Below, in pieces: positions 1 to 14,800 of a stretch of 64,000 nucleotides of DNA. Position numbers and translations under genes: made by a program. Source of the stretch: Gavia stellata (lineage: Eukaryota > Chordata > Aves > Gaviiformes > Gaviidae); NCBI RefSeq assembly GCF_030936135.1, contig NC_082613.1, forward strand, positions 744,001 to 808,000, written 5' to 3'. The notes beneath the pieces are model-generated. The model was not told the DNA's origin, did not search any database, and was given only the letters and a program-made list of their open reading frames with translations. Each line of letters opens with the position of its first letter. Position 1 is the stretch's first letter.

Positions 1-2729
1 GGGAAGATTTCCCATGTTGCCAGCTTACAGGAAAAACTCATACTTTGTCACTAAGGTCTTTGACACTGTAAGCTTCCACAAGCTACTGGTGATGGTTTGA
101 AGACTGAAAAGTTGATGGAGAAATACCCTTACAAGTCTCTCTGGACACTGCAAGAGCAAGATAGCAACAACCTGGAGTTTCATGGCAAAGCTGTTATGAC
201 AGAAATTGTCTGTCATTTTTGAGAAACAAAGTGCTTCACTCTTTGAAGGCTTTTAGGGAGTAGTTCAATTTCTGAGCTGTGAAGAAGACCCCAATGAAGC
301 AGGAAAGCTGACTTCATCTCTGGTAGCTAACTTCATCTCTAGTAGTGGCTTCTTTATGTCCATGTGAAGAATGGGCTCTTGATTTTCCTGGAAGAAGCTG
401 TCCATATTCTACAAGGATATCTTGATTGTTTTGGAAGATGTCTATTACATACCATTGTTGGATTCTGATCAGTTTTAGATGCTCTTAATGCTTGCTTTCC
501 TCTTCTCTTGTTGGATTTGAGAGGCTTTTTCAGAAGTGTAGACTGCAGTGCTTAAATTACTTCTGGCTGGCAGATTTTGAAAGCTACCCAGGCAGGGTGT
601 GTTACAATTTATGCCTTGCTTCCTGCTCTCTTTCAGGGGTCCTTTTCCACCATATGAGTTTGAAAATAACTGGGGGGATGTTTTTCTGTTTTGATGAAAT
701 GGAGATGGTGTTTCTAGGATTCTTCAACAAGGTCTTCTGCTGTCCCTGTTTACCAATACCAAGGAAAAAAGTGCAACAGTCCACATCTATGGCATGCTAC
801 TCATGCCCAAAATGCTACTTTAAAGATGACTGCTTTGTTCCCCTTTGTCTAAGGGCCACTTTGCCCCATCAGCTGCTGTTCATACTCTCAGGGAGTGGCC
901 TCTCTTCAGGTACACCAGCTAGCGACAAGTGCTTAGGACTGCAGGTGTTCAGGCACCTACCTTCTTCAGAGTCTTTCCCATCAAACTCACTTGGTCTTGT
1001 TCAGGCAGAAAATTCAATTCTGAATACTCCGTGTTAGAGTAGCGAGCAAGAGTAATGCTGTGTCTTGTGGTAGACCAGTTGGCAACACAGCAGGAATAGC
1101 TCTTCAGCAATTTGGATCCCAATTCTCGTTTTTGTTTTCACTTCTGTGTGCGCTACAGTCATGTATTCTTCTATTGATTATCTTGTGTTTATCCTTTGTT
1201 GGTCAATTACTTTCTGATAAGTACCCACAAATGATAAACATTGATGGCACATTGCATTGGGCTAAGTAATTTTAAATGCTCTCTTTGGCCATTTTGTCAT
1301 CTGCACATCACCTCTTGAACTCAGCTGGTCTCTTTTGCAGAACTCAGTGGACAGCAGCTGTTTTTCTTGTTGATCTGGTATCTTGCTTGTCAGTCACATT
1401 ATCAGGCACTCTATTACATCAGTTGTATACATACAATACTTAGACTGTACCTTTTTCTAGCCTAGATAGCTTTGCTCTAGCGTGCATCAGAAATTAATTT
1501 CGTCTAGGGTAACTGTTTTCTGTGCTTCTTTGCCTTCCATTGAGTAAATCTGTTCTCTAACAGAGATGCGTTTGTGTCTGCCTCATGAGGGTCATTCAGC
1601 TTTTTCCCGCACGAGCAGGATGTACAGCACCTCTGACTTTGTCTCCATTAAAATAAAGTTTTTCAGACATATGTCCCACCTGACAAGGCAGGCAAAGTTC
1701 TGCGTTTAAGGACAGACCTTTCTGTTTGCTTCCTAACTAGAGTTGGGCAGAGTGATTTAATTCTAAATCAAGAGTGATCTTGGATTTTTCCTGTGAATCA
1801 AAGTATGTACAGACTGTTCCCCTTGAACTCCGTGATTATCTTGGCAAGACTTGATTCCATTGAAGAGATATTCTCAAGACTCTGTCCAAAGCTTTCTTTC
1901 AAATTACCGTGGTTTGTACAAAATTTGGTAGCAAGTCTGAAGAGTGATCTGTCTTCTGAAGGCTCTATAACTGGATCAAAGGCTGCATTAAGACTTCTGA
2001 CTCATTAAATAAACTCTCTCTTCCCTTTCAAGCTAAGGTATGCTATGCTAAGGTTGATGTAACCAACACTATCTTGGTTTATGAAATCCTTATTTCTGAA
2101 GTGTTATAGGTTACCTGCTTGGAGATCAGTTCATGCTCTGCCCATTGCTGTTGTTGCTGTCACATCTTAGAGTTTTAGTTTCACAGAGCTGTCCTGAAGT
2201 CTATTTTTATGGAAGACTGGAAGGTTGGATAACCAGCAGTTATTTATTTGATTGTGGGACCACGGTGAGCATCTGCTTGGTGCAAAAAGATAACTTGAAA
2301 TTCTTCTGTCCATGTGTGTCCTAGCATCAATGCTTCATTTCTACCAGTCGAAATCCTCACCTATATACATGGTATTAACCAGAGAATCTGAGCAGGGTTG
2401 AAGACCTGCCATTTATTGACAAATAGGACATTTACTTGTCTTTCCTACTTCCAGTGTAGGAGGCATACTGTATGTATACAGTGCACACTGCTGATGTGAA
2501 GACTGTATCCTTGTACTTGCACATACGGAGATACATGTGTGAGCAAAATCAACCTTTTATTGCTGTTTTGCATTTGAGTGTTTGGTATATGATGCCAGCA
2601 TTAGAGTCCAACTCTCTCTTTAGAGAGCTTAATCATCAGAGCATCTGGTACAGTTTTTTGAAGTAGAGATAGTCAAGGTGGGTGGATCTGGCATCCAAAT
2701 GAGTTGCTTATATGCGTCTTTAGTTGCAG
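1..2729 (+). other. RPRD1B: RPRD1B intron (5' part outside window)
   Basis: AT-rich intronic DNA. I looked for the upstream CID exons of RPRD1B and do not see them. A 181-codon open frame at 492-1037 has no recognisable domain or splice context and is most likely chance. A short tandem duplication (an ACTTCATCTCT-type unit) sits near 310-345. No mobile element was recognised. Confidence 0.8.
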
Positions 2730-2836
2730 AGGAGAAGAAGTCTTTAAAGCGGACTTTTCAGCAAATACAAGAGGAGGAAGATGATGATTACCCTGGGAGC
2801 TACTCACCCCAAGACCCAAGTGCTGGGCCCCTGCTG
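2730..2836 (+). CDS. RPRD1B: RPRD1B exon: acidic linker
   Basis: The acceptor is a pyrimidine-poor TTGCAG just before 2730 and the donor is GTATGT at 2837. The exon enters one base into a Glu codon and leaves in phase 0. It encodes EEKKSLKRTFQQIQEEEDDD followed by a Tyr/Pro/Ser-rich stretch ending in PLL. This is the linker between the CID domain and the C-terminal coiled coil. Confidence 0.96.
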
Positions 2837-5800
2837 GTATGTGGGATGGGTTGAGAGTGGGAGTTGTTCTGAAGGCCACCTCCTGTGTGGTACAGCCACA
2901 AGGTGGAGCTGCCAACAAGTAAAATGCTTTCAATGGAGAAATTCAGTTGGGGGTTGAGAAGTCCATGTGGAATGGAACGGATTCTTTTTTCATATTGAAA
3001 CACTGTGCCACTCTGAGTGATTTCAAGTAGTCTAAACCAAGGTCTGAGTAGTACTACCAGTAAAGAATCTCAAAGGACTACTGGAAGAACAGTTCATATT
3101 TTATATTATTTCTAAGATAATCTCTCAAACCCAAAGTTGTACACAGTTAAAACTTAGGGGTTTTTGGTAGGACATCTCTCTCCATGAGGTATTAAAAAGC
3201 TCAACCTTTGATAGATTTGTATGGAGTTGGTTAGGAAAACCAGTTCTGAATACTTTATTTTGAGGCTGACATGTTAGTGGTGTGGAAGTAGTCGGAATGA
3301 AATAGAGGATCATTCTGACCATTTAAGGCTACAAAATGAACGTATGTTAAACCATTGTCTATTTGAAAAGGACAAAAAAAAAAATGCCCCGTCCCTCTGG
3401 TAGAGTGTAAACATTGAAAATTAAAATAATAACAGTTGTCAAGGAAATAAGTGAGATTTTTTTTTGTTGTTGTTTTTACCTCCAGATGCCTCGCAGCTTA
3501 TGGTTTCTTTTGATGATAAACATTGTGTTTGTTGGAAATCATTAGCAGTTTGCAAAGTAGTAGTAAATATTAAGTAATGGACTTCCTTATTTTTCAGATT
3601 AGAAAAATATTGATTTAAAATTTTTCAGTGTTTTTATTAGTTTTCAAACTATTGAAATGTAGTTTAAACATCAGTGGTGTTGTTTACAGGGCTGGTGTTC
3701 CAGTTTCCAAAACCTCCCATTAAAACGTCAGTATTTTTTAAAACAAAGAAGCAAAACTTTTTTCTTCCTGTTCAGGGAGTCTCTCTTTCTCCTTTTCTTA
3801 TTTTTTTTTTTGATCAGGGAGTATTTTGGGGAGGTCCTCTGAAGGCTGTCCTCATCCACATCCTTTTTAAATGAGGGTATGTTTTGAGTGTATTCATTTA
3901 AACTGACACATTTTTCCTCACTGCACTAAAACCAGCTGAGAGATTAAGCCGAGGGGATATTGTGGAGTCCAGTTAAATTGCAGATTGCAGTGTGCTTCCA
4001 AAGAGCCAGCTGAGCTAAGTGGGGAGAGCAATGGCTTTGCAAAACCAGGAAAATATAAAGTTTGCCTTAACCAGGGATACCTTTCATTGTCGTCAGAGTT
4101 TATGGTAGGTAAACAGTTACAAAATTCTAAGTCTTACAACGATGGAAATCTGACACAGTTTTGTTTAGACCGATACAAGTTTGGTTTTAGTGTTGGGGTT
4201 TTTTTGTTTGATTTTTTTTTTTTTTTTTTTTTTTTTTGCTATGTAAGAATGCACCTTCGGAATAGAACAAAGGTGCACATACACTCCTGCTAGCCTAAGA
4301 GAAAGTGTCAGGGTTGCTCAGCTAAAAGATACAGTCCCAATTTGATGCAACACAAAGGGCTGATGGCTGCTTCTCAAACTGATGCGGTCATGTACTTTTC
4401 AGCTTTGTCTTGAATGATCGCTTCTCTTAACTGGAATAAGTTTTCCATTGCAGATTCTTTAAAAAGATGATCCTACTGTAATTATGCATAAGTTCCTAAA
4501 CGTTGGGATATTGTAAACTTAGTGAATACTCCCTGTGTTAGGAAACAACAGTTTAAAAATTACATGGAGAAAATATTCCAAAAATGGTTGCTTTCAAAAG
4601 TTGGTGACCTCAGATGCAGTGATCACATCCACAGGAAATGGCATAAAAGTTACCTGGTTTTAATATTAGCTAACTTGTCTCGTAGACCGAGGATTTGATC
4701 AAAGCCCTACAAGACCTGGAAAATGCAGCGTCAGGAGATGCAACAGTGCGGCAAAAAATTGCCTCTCTGCCTCAGGAAGTACAAGATGTTTCATTACTGG
4801 AGAAAATTACAGGTATGAAACTGGAAGATGAATGAACATGGATCCAAAGAATAACTTAGAAATCAAAGGTCTTAAATAATCACAGTGTATGGTGGAGTGA
4901 ATTCCTGCTTTTGTGTCCTTGTTTTGTAGCTCTTGGGTAATTAATAGATAGCAGTCCTATGGAGTAAAATTGAAGATGAAATTTAGATAGCTTCTTCCCT
5001 TTTTTTGGCTTGGACCAAGGCTTTTGTACTTGGAGAGCATCAACAGCATTTTGCAAGAATGTAGAGGAAATAGGGCCAGAGTTCTCAAATGGATGTGTTT
5101 GATTTTGAACACCTTGACTGTTAAATATTTTCGAGTTTTATCAGGCTGTGCTGAGTACACACATACTCCTTGATTGCTACGGAAAAGGAAACTTGTTACC
5201 CCCATTAGTCTGTCAGTCTTTGTTTAAATGGACTTTTGCAATTGTATTTGAAAAGTAATCTTAGTAGAAGCATTTAAAAGTTGAACTGATTTGACTCTTG
5301 TTCCTGGAAGTAGTTTTAATTTAGAACTCATTATGAACTGTCACTTATTCAGTCCTTTATAATATACTCTTAGCATCCAACTGTGAAGTGTAGTGTGCAA
5401 TTCATATGTTTGCTTGTATTGATACAATAGGAGTTATTCAGAGAAAAGAGGAATTAAAAAGTGCACGCCATGTTCAAATGTGAAAACCACCTGATTTGAT
5501 TAATTGAATTCTGAAAGTACAGCCTAAACTTTCAGTTTAATTAGCCTGTGTATAGAGGCTAACTTCATAGATTTGTATCCCCCCAGCCCCCAGTCATTGA
5601 CACCTCTGCAAGGATAAAATGCAGTCAATCACATCAGTGTCTAAAAACCACCATTCTTGGGTTGTTAGTCCTGCCTATTTCCTTTATATCCCCTGTGATA
5701 ACAACTCTTATTTTCCTGTCAAGCCAGAAGCATATGTATGAATGAGATGTTATTGTGCATGTGCCTGGTGAATTGTAGCCCCTCTGTCAAAGATAGAAAG

Positions 5801-8800
5801 TTTGAAACTTTGTCCTCTAAATTACCCAACACTTTTTCACATAGACAAAGAGGCAGCCGAACGTCTTTCGAAGACCGTGGACGAAGCGTGCCTGTTACTA
5901 GCAGAGTACAATGGCCGGCTGGCAGCAGAGCTGGAGGACCGGCGCCAGCTGGCACGCATGCTGATCGAGTACACCCAGAATCAGAAGGATGTATTGACAG
6001 AGAAAGAGAAGAAGCTGGAAGTGAGTACTGATTACACCAGTGCTGGCAAGCTGATTGCCTCACCAAATGCTCCCGCTTGACTCCTTATCTATGTGTTTCT
6101 CTCAAGGGAAATGATTCTAGGTGTTACCTTTACATTTGGAGTAAAACAGGAGTAAGAATGCGGTGTAAAGAGTCTGGAGAAGACAGATCTGTTCTGATGT
6201 TCAGTCTAGTATGTTTTAATACATGTGGACATGGAAGGCCCAGTACTCAATACTTTTAAAAGAAAAACAGGCTTACTTCACAAAGTTTCTTCAGATTTAC
6301 TCTATTTTTTTAATGAAATACCCATTTCCAAAAAGTCAACCTCCCTTTGCCGTAATTAGCTGGGGGGGGTTATTGGTTGTTTTTTTTGTTATTCTTTTCC
6401 TTACAGTTGGGTGCCCCTTATCTGCCTTCCCAGCCCCTTCTTGGTAAGGGGATGCAGTTTAAACAAGATCTTCCGGCATCTGTCCTTTAACAACCACTCT
6501 TACTAGAGCTTCTGTGATAGAGTGTAAATTGGGCTGATACTGGGAGATGATGACTTGCATTTCCTGCCATAGCTCCCTTGAACAAGGAGGGCAGGACGCT
6601 GTAAAATGAGACGATGCTGACTGGACCCGAGCACCAGCTGCACATCCTAGAGCGAGTGCACGGGCTGCGGCAGCCAGCCGTTTAGCTGAGACGTTCTTTC
6701 TCGGAGGAAGTTCTTTCAGCACCGCATCTTGGGACTAGTGTGGAAGTTTAATTAATGATTGTGGTTGTACGTTGCTCTGCCATCTGTTAAACTGCCCCTT
6801 GGCGGCACATTAAGGGCTTCCTCCACACTGTCGGCTGCTGGTTATTATGAACAGCTGGTGCTGGGTGGGACATGAGTTGCTGTAGAGGACAAAAATCTTC
6901 TGGAAGGAGACTGTGCTGTAGCAATTGCAGGCATTGTTTACTGTCATGACAAACGTAATCCTCTGACAGCTAGGCAACATTGTTCTGAGGTAAATTTCAT
7001 TTTGAATGTTTTCTTTGTCATGTGTGTTTATACTAGAGTTTCTCAATGTCTTGTGACTGAACATGTTGCTTTTCCAGAGCAACATTTGTTCCAAATCAGC
7101 CAGACGGGTGCTGATGCTGCATTCAGTATTGAAGTGGATAGTTAATAATTCTGTTAGCTTGTTTAGCTTGAGTTTCTTCAAGCATAGCGTCTGTCTTGTG
7201 ACTGAGTCATTAAAAGGCACTTTCAGACATGGATATGAAAGATGCCATAAAACCAAATCCTGTTTAGCACCTGATTTATTTGCTGAATACTAGTGGAAGT
7301 CTTGGGTCAGGTTTTTTTGCCTTGCTGAAAGAAGGGCATGTGTCTGGCAGGAACACATATATATGTGTGTGTATATATATAAAAAAAATGTATAAATGAC
7401 AGGCATATTGCTGTTTACTTTTTTAAAAAAAGGCAAGAAATAGGTAGCAAAATGCTGCACAGCAATGATTTAAAAAGCTCAGAACAATCCATAAATTTGA
7501 GTCAGTTTGAGACTGTGAAATTAAGAAATTCACAATGGCAACATTAAAATTTCTAATGCTCTAGCTGAAATGTTGTGACAATTATGTTGGGTTTTATATT
7601 GGAAAAGATCCTTTTAGTAAGGAATGTTACTTGAAAATTGTAACTCTGGTAGGGGCAGAAATAATTTAAGCAGTTTACTGGCTGAGCTGCTTTGTTGATG
7701 GAAATAATCCTGTTGATGGCAACAGGACAGTAGCTTCCCCACTGTTAAGTGTAAACACACTCTTTAATAAGTTGGAAACTAAAGAATGATCTTATTAAAT
7801 ATCTGTTTAGGTTAGCATCTTTGTCATTCTGCCAAAACAAGGTGGCTTTACTGCTGTAGCAGTCTAAAACGAGTTGCAGGAAATGTCACTCTTTAATATG
7901 TACTTAACATGAAGGCACAATTCATATCCATGTCAAATCTCAAATCTTAGCTGAGGGATATTGCCTGATTAAAGCATTCCATTGTTCTTGAGTTGTAGAG
8001 GGTTAATAAGTAGTGGAAGATGTTGGTTACAGATATGGCAGGCCAGATCTGCTTATCAGTTTTGTTTGAGTCTTTGATGTTCTCACAGTAACGTTATTGA
8101 TAAGCCTGGATTTTACTTTGTAGTGCTAATAAGCATTTTAATAGAAGGCTCCGAAATTCTTGTAGCAATTAAGAATGTATTAAAAACCAAAACATTTACT
8201 CAAGTGAAGACTGAAATAATAACTTAGAACAATCTAATTTTACATATCTTTGCATTGTATGCTTTGCTCTCTCAAGGTATCTTTTCCAGAATCTTTGGTA
8301 CTATTGACTGTAAGTTTTTTTTCTCTTGTGAAGTAAGCTTCCTGACTGTCAGAGGATATGGCATTTCTTAGACAGATTGATTGTTTGCTTCACTATTCTG
8401 ATCTAGCCAAGGCTGCTAGTTAGGGAGGGGGGTCTCTGGTAGTGATATGACTCAGGGCTTTATTTTAAGATATGGAAATGTCTAATTTGGAAATTACTCT
8501 GGATATTTCTTGTATTTTATTTACTCACAAAGCAAAGTCTTTCACTATGACAGCAATGAAAGTAGCTAATCTACATCTTTTGAAAAGCAGCTTTTGTGGT
8601 CTAAAGAGCTACAGTTCTTTACTAATCCTATTAATGCTATCCCTCATGAAACACAGCAAATTCTCAAAACATATACATGAACTCAGTGTACTTATGACTA
8701 GTGGGCTAATGCTCAAAATACTTTACAATGTCAAAACCCTGCGACAAAGAGCTCTTGTCATCAGTTGCAGAAAAGCTGTTTAATTAAGGGACAATATGCT

Positions 8801-11800
8801 GAGAAAGGTGGTCTTCGACAATGAATTACACTTCAGCATTGATACAGACTGGCATCGGTAGGGATTGAAACAACGTAGTGCTAAGAAGCACTGGTAATTT
8901 GAAGGGAGAAAGCTGGCACAGAGCCTGAAGATCATAACATATGAACAAACTCTGCTTTTAGAGTAGCAATGGAAAAAATTGAAGGTGTAATAATTAGGAT
9001 TACTGTGTCTGGGGGTGGGGTGGAGGGAGATTGTGATAATTTGATTGTAGTCTGAAAGTGCATAGAAGGAGAAGGTAGAATTTCTTTAATTCTGGCAATC
9101 AGCTGCAGAGCAAAATCAGCTGGACCAAAGCTGATGCTGAACAGCCTATAACAAGGCATATATTTTTAAGGGTAAATATTGTTTAACTTAAACTTACTGA
9201 AGGGTATGGTGGATTCTGTCATTCAATGTCTGAACACAGAATTTCTTTTTAAATGGTGCTTCATCTCAGTTAGAAATTGTGGGCTTGATACTGCAGCTGC
9301 AGTATGATCTTCCATGGCCTGGACTGGATCAGACATCAGCCTAGACTTTCATAATAGCAGGTGTCAGGAAATAAAATCCATTTTCAGACAGGCATAGAAA
9401 CAAGAACTGGTGTTTCTATAAGAATGAGATAAGGCATCTTCATATCTCACATGAGTACTTAACTTCCAATGAAAGTTCTCTGATTTGTGTTATTTTTGGC
9501 CATTGCTGCCCCTGTTACAATTACCGAGTACAATCAGCTGGGGATGGTTTTTGTCCTTCAGCACCTGAGTCTGCAGAACTTCAAGGGGAAGGATTATCTT
9601 TTGAAGTCGATGTACTCTTCCTGAATGTGTTGCAGGCAAGTAGAAAAAAATCCAGGGAATCAGTTTGTGTAAAACTGAAATGTAGGGGGGAGATATCTGG
9701 AAGAAGAGTTCCGTGTTGGTGTACCAGGTGACTGTAAAATGCAGTCAACTAAATAGATGGGACTAGAAGAACCAAGTGGAAGTAGTGCTAGAAAATGGCA
9801 AATTGTGTGGAAGCTTCGTGGTTATCTGAAATAACTACTGATAATAGAAAATTTGGAGTAAGTGGAGGTAGGGTTATTTTAGTCTAATGGGGAGAAGAGG
9901 CAAAAAAAAAAAGTGTGCTTTCAGAATTTCTGTTTTGATTTGCGGTCAGTGATGTTGAGTTCTTCCCCATGCCCTCCAAATATCTTCTGTACATGTGTTT
10001 GTAAAAGGTGACATGAGGAACATGCTATAGTATATACAGTACATAGATATAGTACAGTGTGTATGTGGGGGTGTGTGTATACAAAAATGTATGTGTGTTT
10101 ATATGTGTGCATATATATAAAAATAGAAAGAACACTATATTTAAGATCCAGTTTAGGGGAATTTTTCTGATTGTTGTCTGCACCTGGGAAATTGTGACTT
10201 AGAATCCTGCTGAGAGCTGTGGGGGTTTTTAGATGTCGGTGGGTTTTAATATTCATGGCTTCAAGGCACCTTTAATAAAGTGTTAAAGCTTTGCCCATAT
10301 GAATTTGCAAACTCTCTTTGTTCGTGCATCCCTGAAGGATGTAGTACAATCTCACTTGAGGTTTTCTGGACTGCTCAGCACTACGCATTTTCTTGAAATA
10401 AAATTTAGTTTGGTTGGTTGCTTCCACTGCTTGGGTTTTTGTTGCATATCGCTGTTGACTTGCCTTTGTGGCTGCTGCTTTCCTTTCAGACAAGAATTCT
10501 TGGGTTGTGGTATATTCATTTCAGTGGTTTAGGCAGGGAACAAGAGATGAAGTTTTAGTTTTTCTGCCAGGAAACAAAAATGTCGGTATTTTACATGCAT
10601 GCAATGAGCAGGAGATAGTGACAGGAACTAGACAGTGCAGGGAGGTCTCCTGCTCTACACCCCGGGCAGGGCAAAAGATCCTGACCAGGAGCACCCAGGC
10701 GAAGAGTGTCATGCTCAGGTCTATAAAACTGAACTGCTGATTAACACGGTAAAAAGTGACTAACTCTACATCAGTATTTCCAGCTGTGCGCCAGTCGTGC
10801 CTTTGGGTGTGGGACAAGAACGAAGGCTGTTTCATAGCGATACAATAAACTAACATTGCGGTGAATCTGGTTCTGTTGTGCGGTGTACGGCTCGAGGCAA
10901 CAGCTGTGTTTCTTTGCACAATGCAAAAGTATAATTTCTTCACTTTGTAGGTACTTGTAGGCATTCATAATTATAGTAGTACTGCAAATGAAATAATACG
11001 AAAAATATAAAAATCATCCAATATTAATATATAATCTTTTTATGCATTTTACTGAAGTAAACCAATATATAACTACCCTTTTGCTTAGCAGTCAAAAGCA
11101 CGAAGATGCTTGAAGAAAGAGTGAATATGTAGCTGTTTGCTTGTGCCCTAAATGTTGACTTCTGTCGCGAACACCATTTGTGCCCTCCCAATGTTTATTG
11201 TGGGAAGGATGTGCTGCACATGAAGCCAGGTTTCATTGCTATTGTACAGTGGCAGCCTGGGCCAATTCTGAGAGAGCTTTTAAACGTTTCCAGCAGATGA
11301 TGAGGAGGCATCTCCAGCAGCTGGAGAAATAATCTGCAGAGGCCTCTGCTGACTCTTCTATTGGACAACTTAAAAGTTGTCCTCAGTAAAGAAGAGAGCA
11401 AGGGGACAAGTTATGGCTTCAGAGCATGTAATTGTGCCAAGAGCGAAATGCTATCTCTGGTGAAGTGTAATGAATGATGCTACAAAAGAAAGAAGCCTTG
11501 TCAAATTTAAAAGAGCAAGACTGCGAGCAACTTTTAAGGTATGAAAATGAACTGTAGCTCTGTAACGAAATATATCGTTCAAGCTGTGATTCCTGGACCG
11601 CATCTTTCAGATGCGTTATATGAAAACCTCAGGTTTCTTGGTTTAGTGCTGCTGCAAAAGAAGGAAAACTGGTGTCACCACTAGCATTTGTTTTCACTTT
11701 GCTTTTGAGGTGGGTTCTGCTGCACTGAACTTGTGAAATGGAAGACGTTTCCCTCTCTGCTGTCCGGCTTCTTGCAGGGGCAAGTTGACTGTGTGGCTGT

Positions 11801-14800
11801 TAAGAACCCCTCAAGGCATTTGCCGTGCTGACTGCAGTGCTGCTTTTGAGTTCTGCCAGGTACTGGAGAATATTCTGTCCCCTCGGCACTAAAACACATG
11901 CTCCTGCAGTCAGGGTGTCAGGACACAGGCGATGTGCTGTGCAGCTGTAGGCATTTCTGCACTCTTCTCCACAGGTTTGCGGCTGCTTTGCCAAGAGGCT
12001 GTTCAGTGCAGCGCTGGGCTTGGGCTGGTTAGCCCTGCAAAGCGGGAGGAGCAGGGCCGCCTTGCTGCCGGGCTTGTGCAGCTGCCCAACTGCACCAGAG
12101 CAGATGCAGGTCGTCTTCAAGGTGGCATTTGTGTCCTAGTCCAGCAAGTGTCCAGACAGACTACTTCAGAGGACTTCAGGTTCTGGATCAGGCCTTGAAT
12201 GTGTCGAAATCTTTCACTTGTGTTTGGTTGAATTTGTATGGGAATAAGCAAGTTTATGGATAATTTATGTTTTGTTTCCGGTTCTTTTGTCTCTTGATTT
12301 TTGTGTATTTGTCAGCTGCCTTCTTTTGACCAAGACTACTTTTATTTCTAGGACTGTAGGGTTTCTTTACAAGGCAAATTCATGTTTGTTTTGCAGACGA
12401 CTCTTTAAAATCTGCTTTCTATGAGGTTTGGGTGGTTATAACTGATGTGGAGAAAGCTGTTCCCCCACCGCCACCAATTGAACTGTTAGTAATTCTGCTT
12501 GCCACACTGACCAATGCCTTCCACTGTCACATGGGGGAGATTGACTTATGCTTATACAGTATGAAAAAAGGGTAGAATATCGTTTTAAAACTGGGCTTAT
12601 TCAAACGTGACACTTGAGAGAATGTGGAAGGAGGTAGGTTTGAAGGCAGGAGAAAAGTGCTGATACACTTGGCACACTTTATGTTGGAGAAAGGGAATTT
12701 TGAACTGCTTTTGAAAAGGCCAAAAGGAATAGCCTGGCAGAAGGTGGAGTGAACAAGTATGTTGCATGCAAACTGGGCATCTTCTTTACGGAATTGTTCT
12801 TGAGCATGAAGCTGAAATCAGATGGTAGACTTTTTAAAAAGTTATCTAACAAATGATTTATGCTTAAAAAAAAAAGTTGGGTGGTCCTCTAGGTGTATAT
12901 ATACTGGAAATACTGATTAATAATAATCCATGCTTTCTTAGATAATAAAGAACAACCTTGGGGCAGGGGGGAACCCCAAAACAAAAAACCCCAAACCCCT
13001 TACTGTTCTAATTTTGATGTGCTGTGTCTAAATGTTCTGTCAGGATGTAAGATGAGGGCTTATGTGTGCTATTCACATCCTCACTGAGCAGGAACTTGAC
13101 TCTCCTTGCTTTAGAAAGCTTTAATTTTTGTTAATTTTCTCCCAACACCCTTCATATTGGTCATTGTGACATTCTTATCCTAACATGTTTTAATGAGTAT
13201 GTTTTAAAAGTACTTCACATAGGTTAAGTGACAAGCAGCAAAAGCTATATTAGTGTTGTATACTTAATGTTTTTAAATAGAGATTTTATGTGACCGTATA
13301 AACAGATTACTGTCAAACCTCTCACTTCGCTCTTTTTTCAAATTTCTGTCAAACCTCTGGTCTGTTTTTTTTTCCCTGAATTCTGTGGTGGTCTGCTTTC
13401 ATACGTCTGCTCAAGCTACAGCATATCAAAACTGAGACTGACTGGCTGCTCTTCCTATTCACTTTCTAAATTCTTATTAATGCTTAACTAGATGTTTTTC
13501 AGTAGATGCAATTGCTGTGATGACTTACAGCATGTTACTGCTTGACCCAGCACAGGAGTGGAAGTGTCCAGTGCAAATTCTAAGCTAAAATAAAATGAAG
13601 TCCATGCTGTGTAACTTGACAAGGTGAAGCAAGCCATGCAGCTGTCCTCAGAGTGAATTTCCTGTCATGTCAATTACAGTCAGTTTTATAATGTTCAAGC
13701 AAGGCTTCTTTTGAACAAAACACCATTGTCAGATTCGTTCAGTGGTGTTTAATTCTGATTTTGCATTTGTTTCAAGGACTAAGTATCTAATTCACTTGGC
13801 CACTGTGGATGTAGAATGCTGCATACTGAAAGGGAATGTTGATTAGCAAAAGCATTTGTGTGGCATAGCGCCAGTTTTTTCTGTATCATCCTGAAACTCC
13901 TGCTTACAGCAAAGATCTCATTATTTTGTCTAAAAAAAGCAAATAGCATCCAAATACTGTTAATCTTAATGAAAACCTACTACGCAGGGAGGCAATTTGC
14001 TAGACACATGGAGTAAAAACTAAGAGCTCAGCAGCAATTTCTGTTAAGTGCACTTCATATTTTTTCAGTTTTATTGAATGGAGGGACCTTATGCAAAAAT
14101 CTGCAAGATGCAATTTCAAATCATGTCATGGGCTACATGAAAAACATGGTTTCCCATAAAACCTGCTTCCAGAGTCCTACGTTGCAGAATACGGCCACAG
14201 CTTGGTTTGCGGAAGAAGAAAAGCCCTGAGCCTGGAAGGGGGTTACACGTCTCTGCTTATGCATATTCCTGAGTGGAGCTGAGGTGCGTTCCTGAATAGT
14301 ACAAATGGCAAATACAAATAAATGTGCCTTGCACTTCAGTCAAAGGATTATGTCTCCCTGGTAGGTGCTTCTTCCATGTTGCAGCAGGACTTCAGAATTC
14401 TCAGCTTCTAGGAGCGGCTGCGCAGAAGTGACGGGCTGCCTCCAGGCTCTGTCTTTGATAACCCATCTTTAGATCATAGCCTTGTTCTTGGCTTGGGGTG
14501 CTGGCCAGGTGCTTCAGTGCAGTCAGCCCTCCCTGACCAAGCTTTGGTGACCGGTCTCTCAAGTCCTTTACAGCTCTGCCACGAATCAGCATGACGTTTC
14601 GGTACCAGAGCAGATGGGAAGTGTTAAGCATGCAGGAGACAGTTCTTTAATGTAGTCTGTGTTGTGTGTCATATCTGTCTGGCAAGTATTCATCTCTTCT
14701 AGGAAATCTTGGTTGCTGGATTACTCCTTTAGAACATCGTTTCCATTCCTGAATTTAGTGACATTTTTCTGAGCCAGAGTTTTTAATGGTTTGGAGGCTG

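Noticed and set aside
492-1037. A 181-codon open frame in the first RPRD1B intron
   Set aside because: No start context, no splice support, and Cys/Ser/Phe/Leu-rich composition typical of random translation.
5738-6031. A second frame over the RPRD1B coiled-coil exon
   Set aside because: A shadow frame of the true exon 5845-6020, which matches RPRD1B in another frame with proper splice sites.
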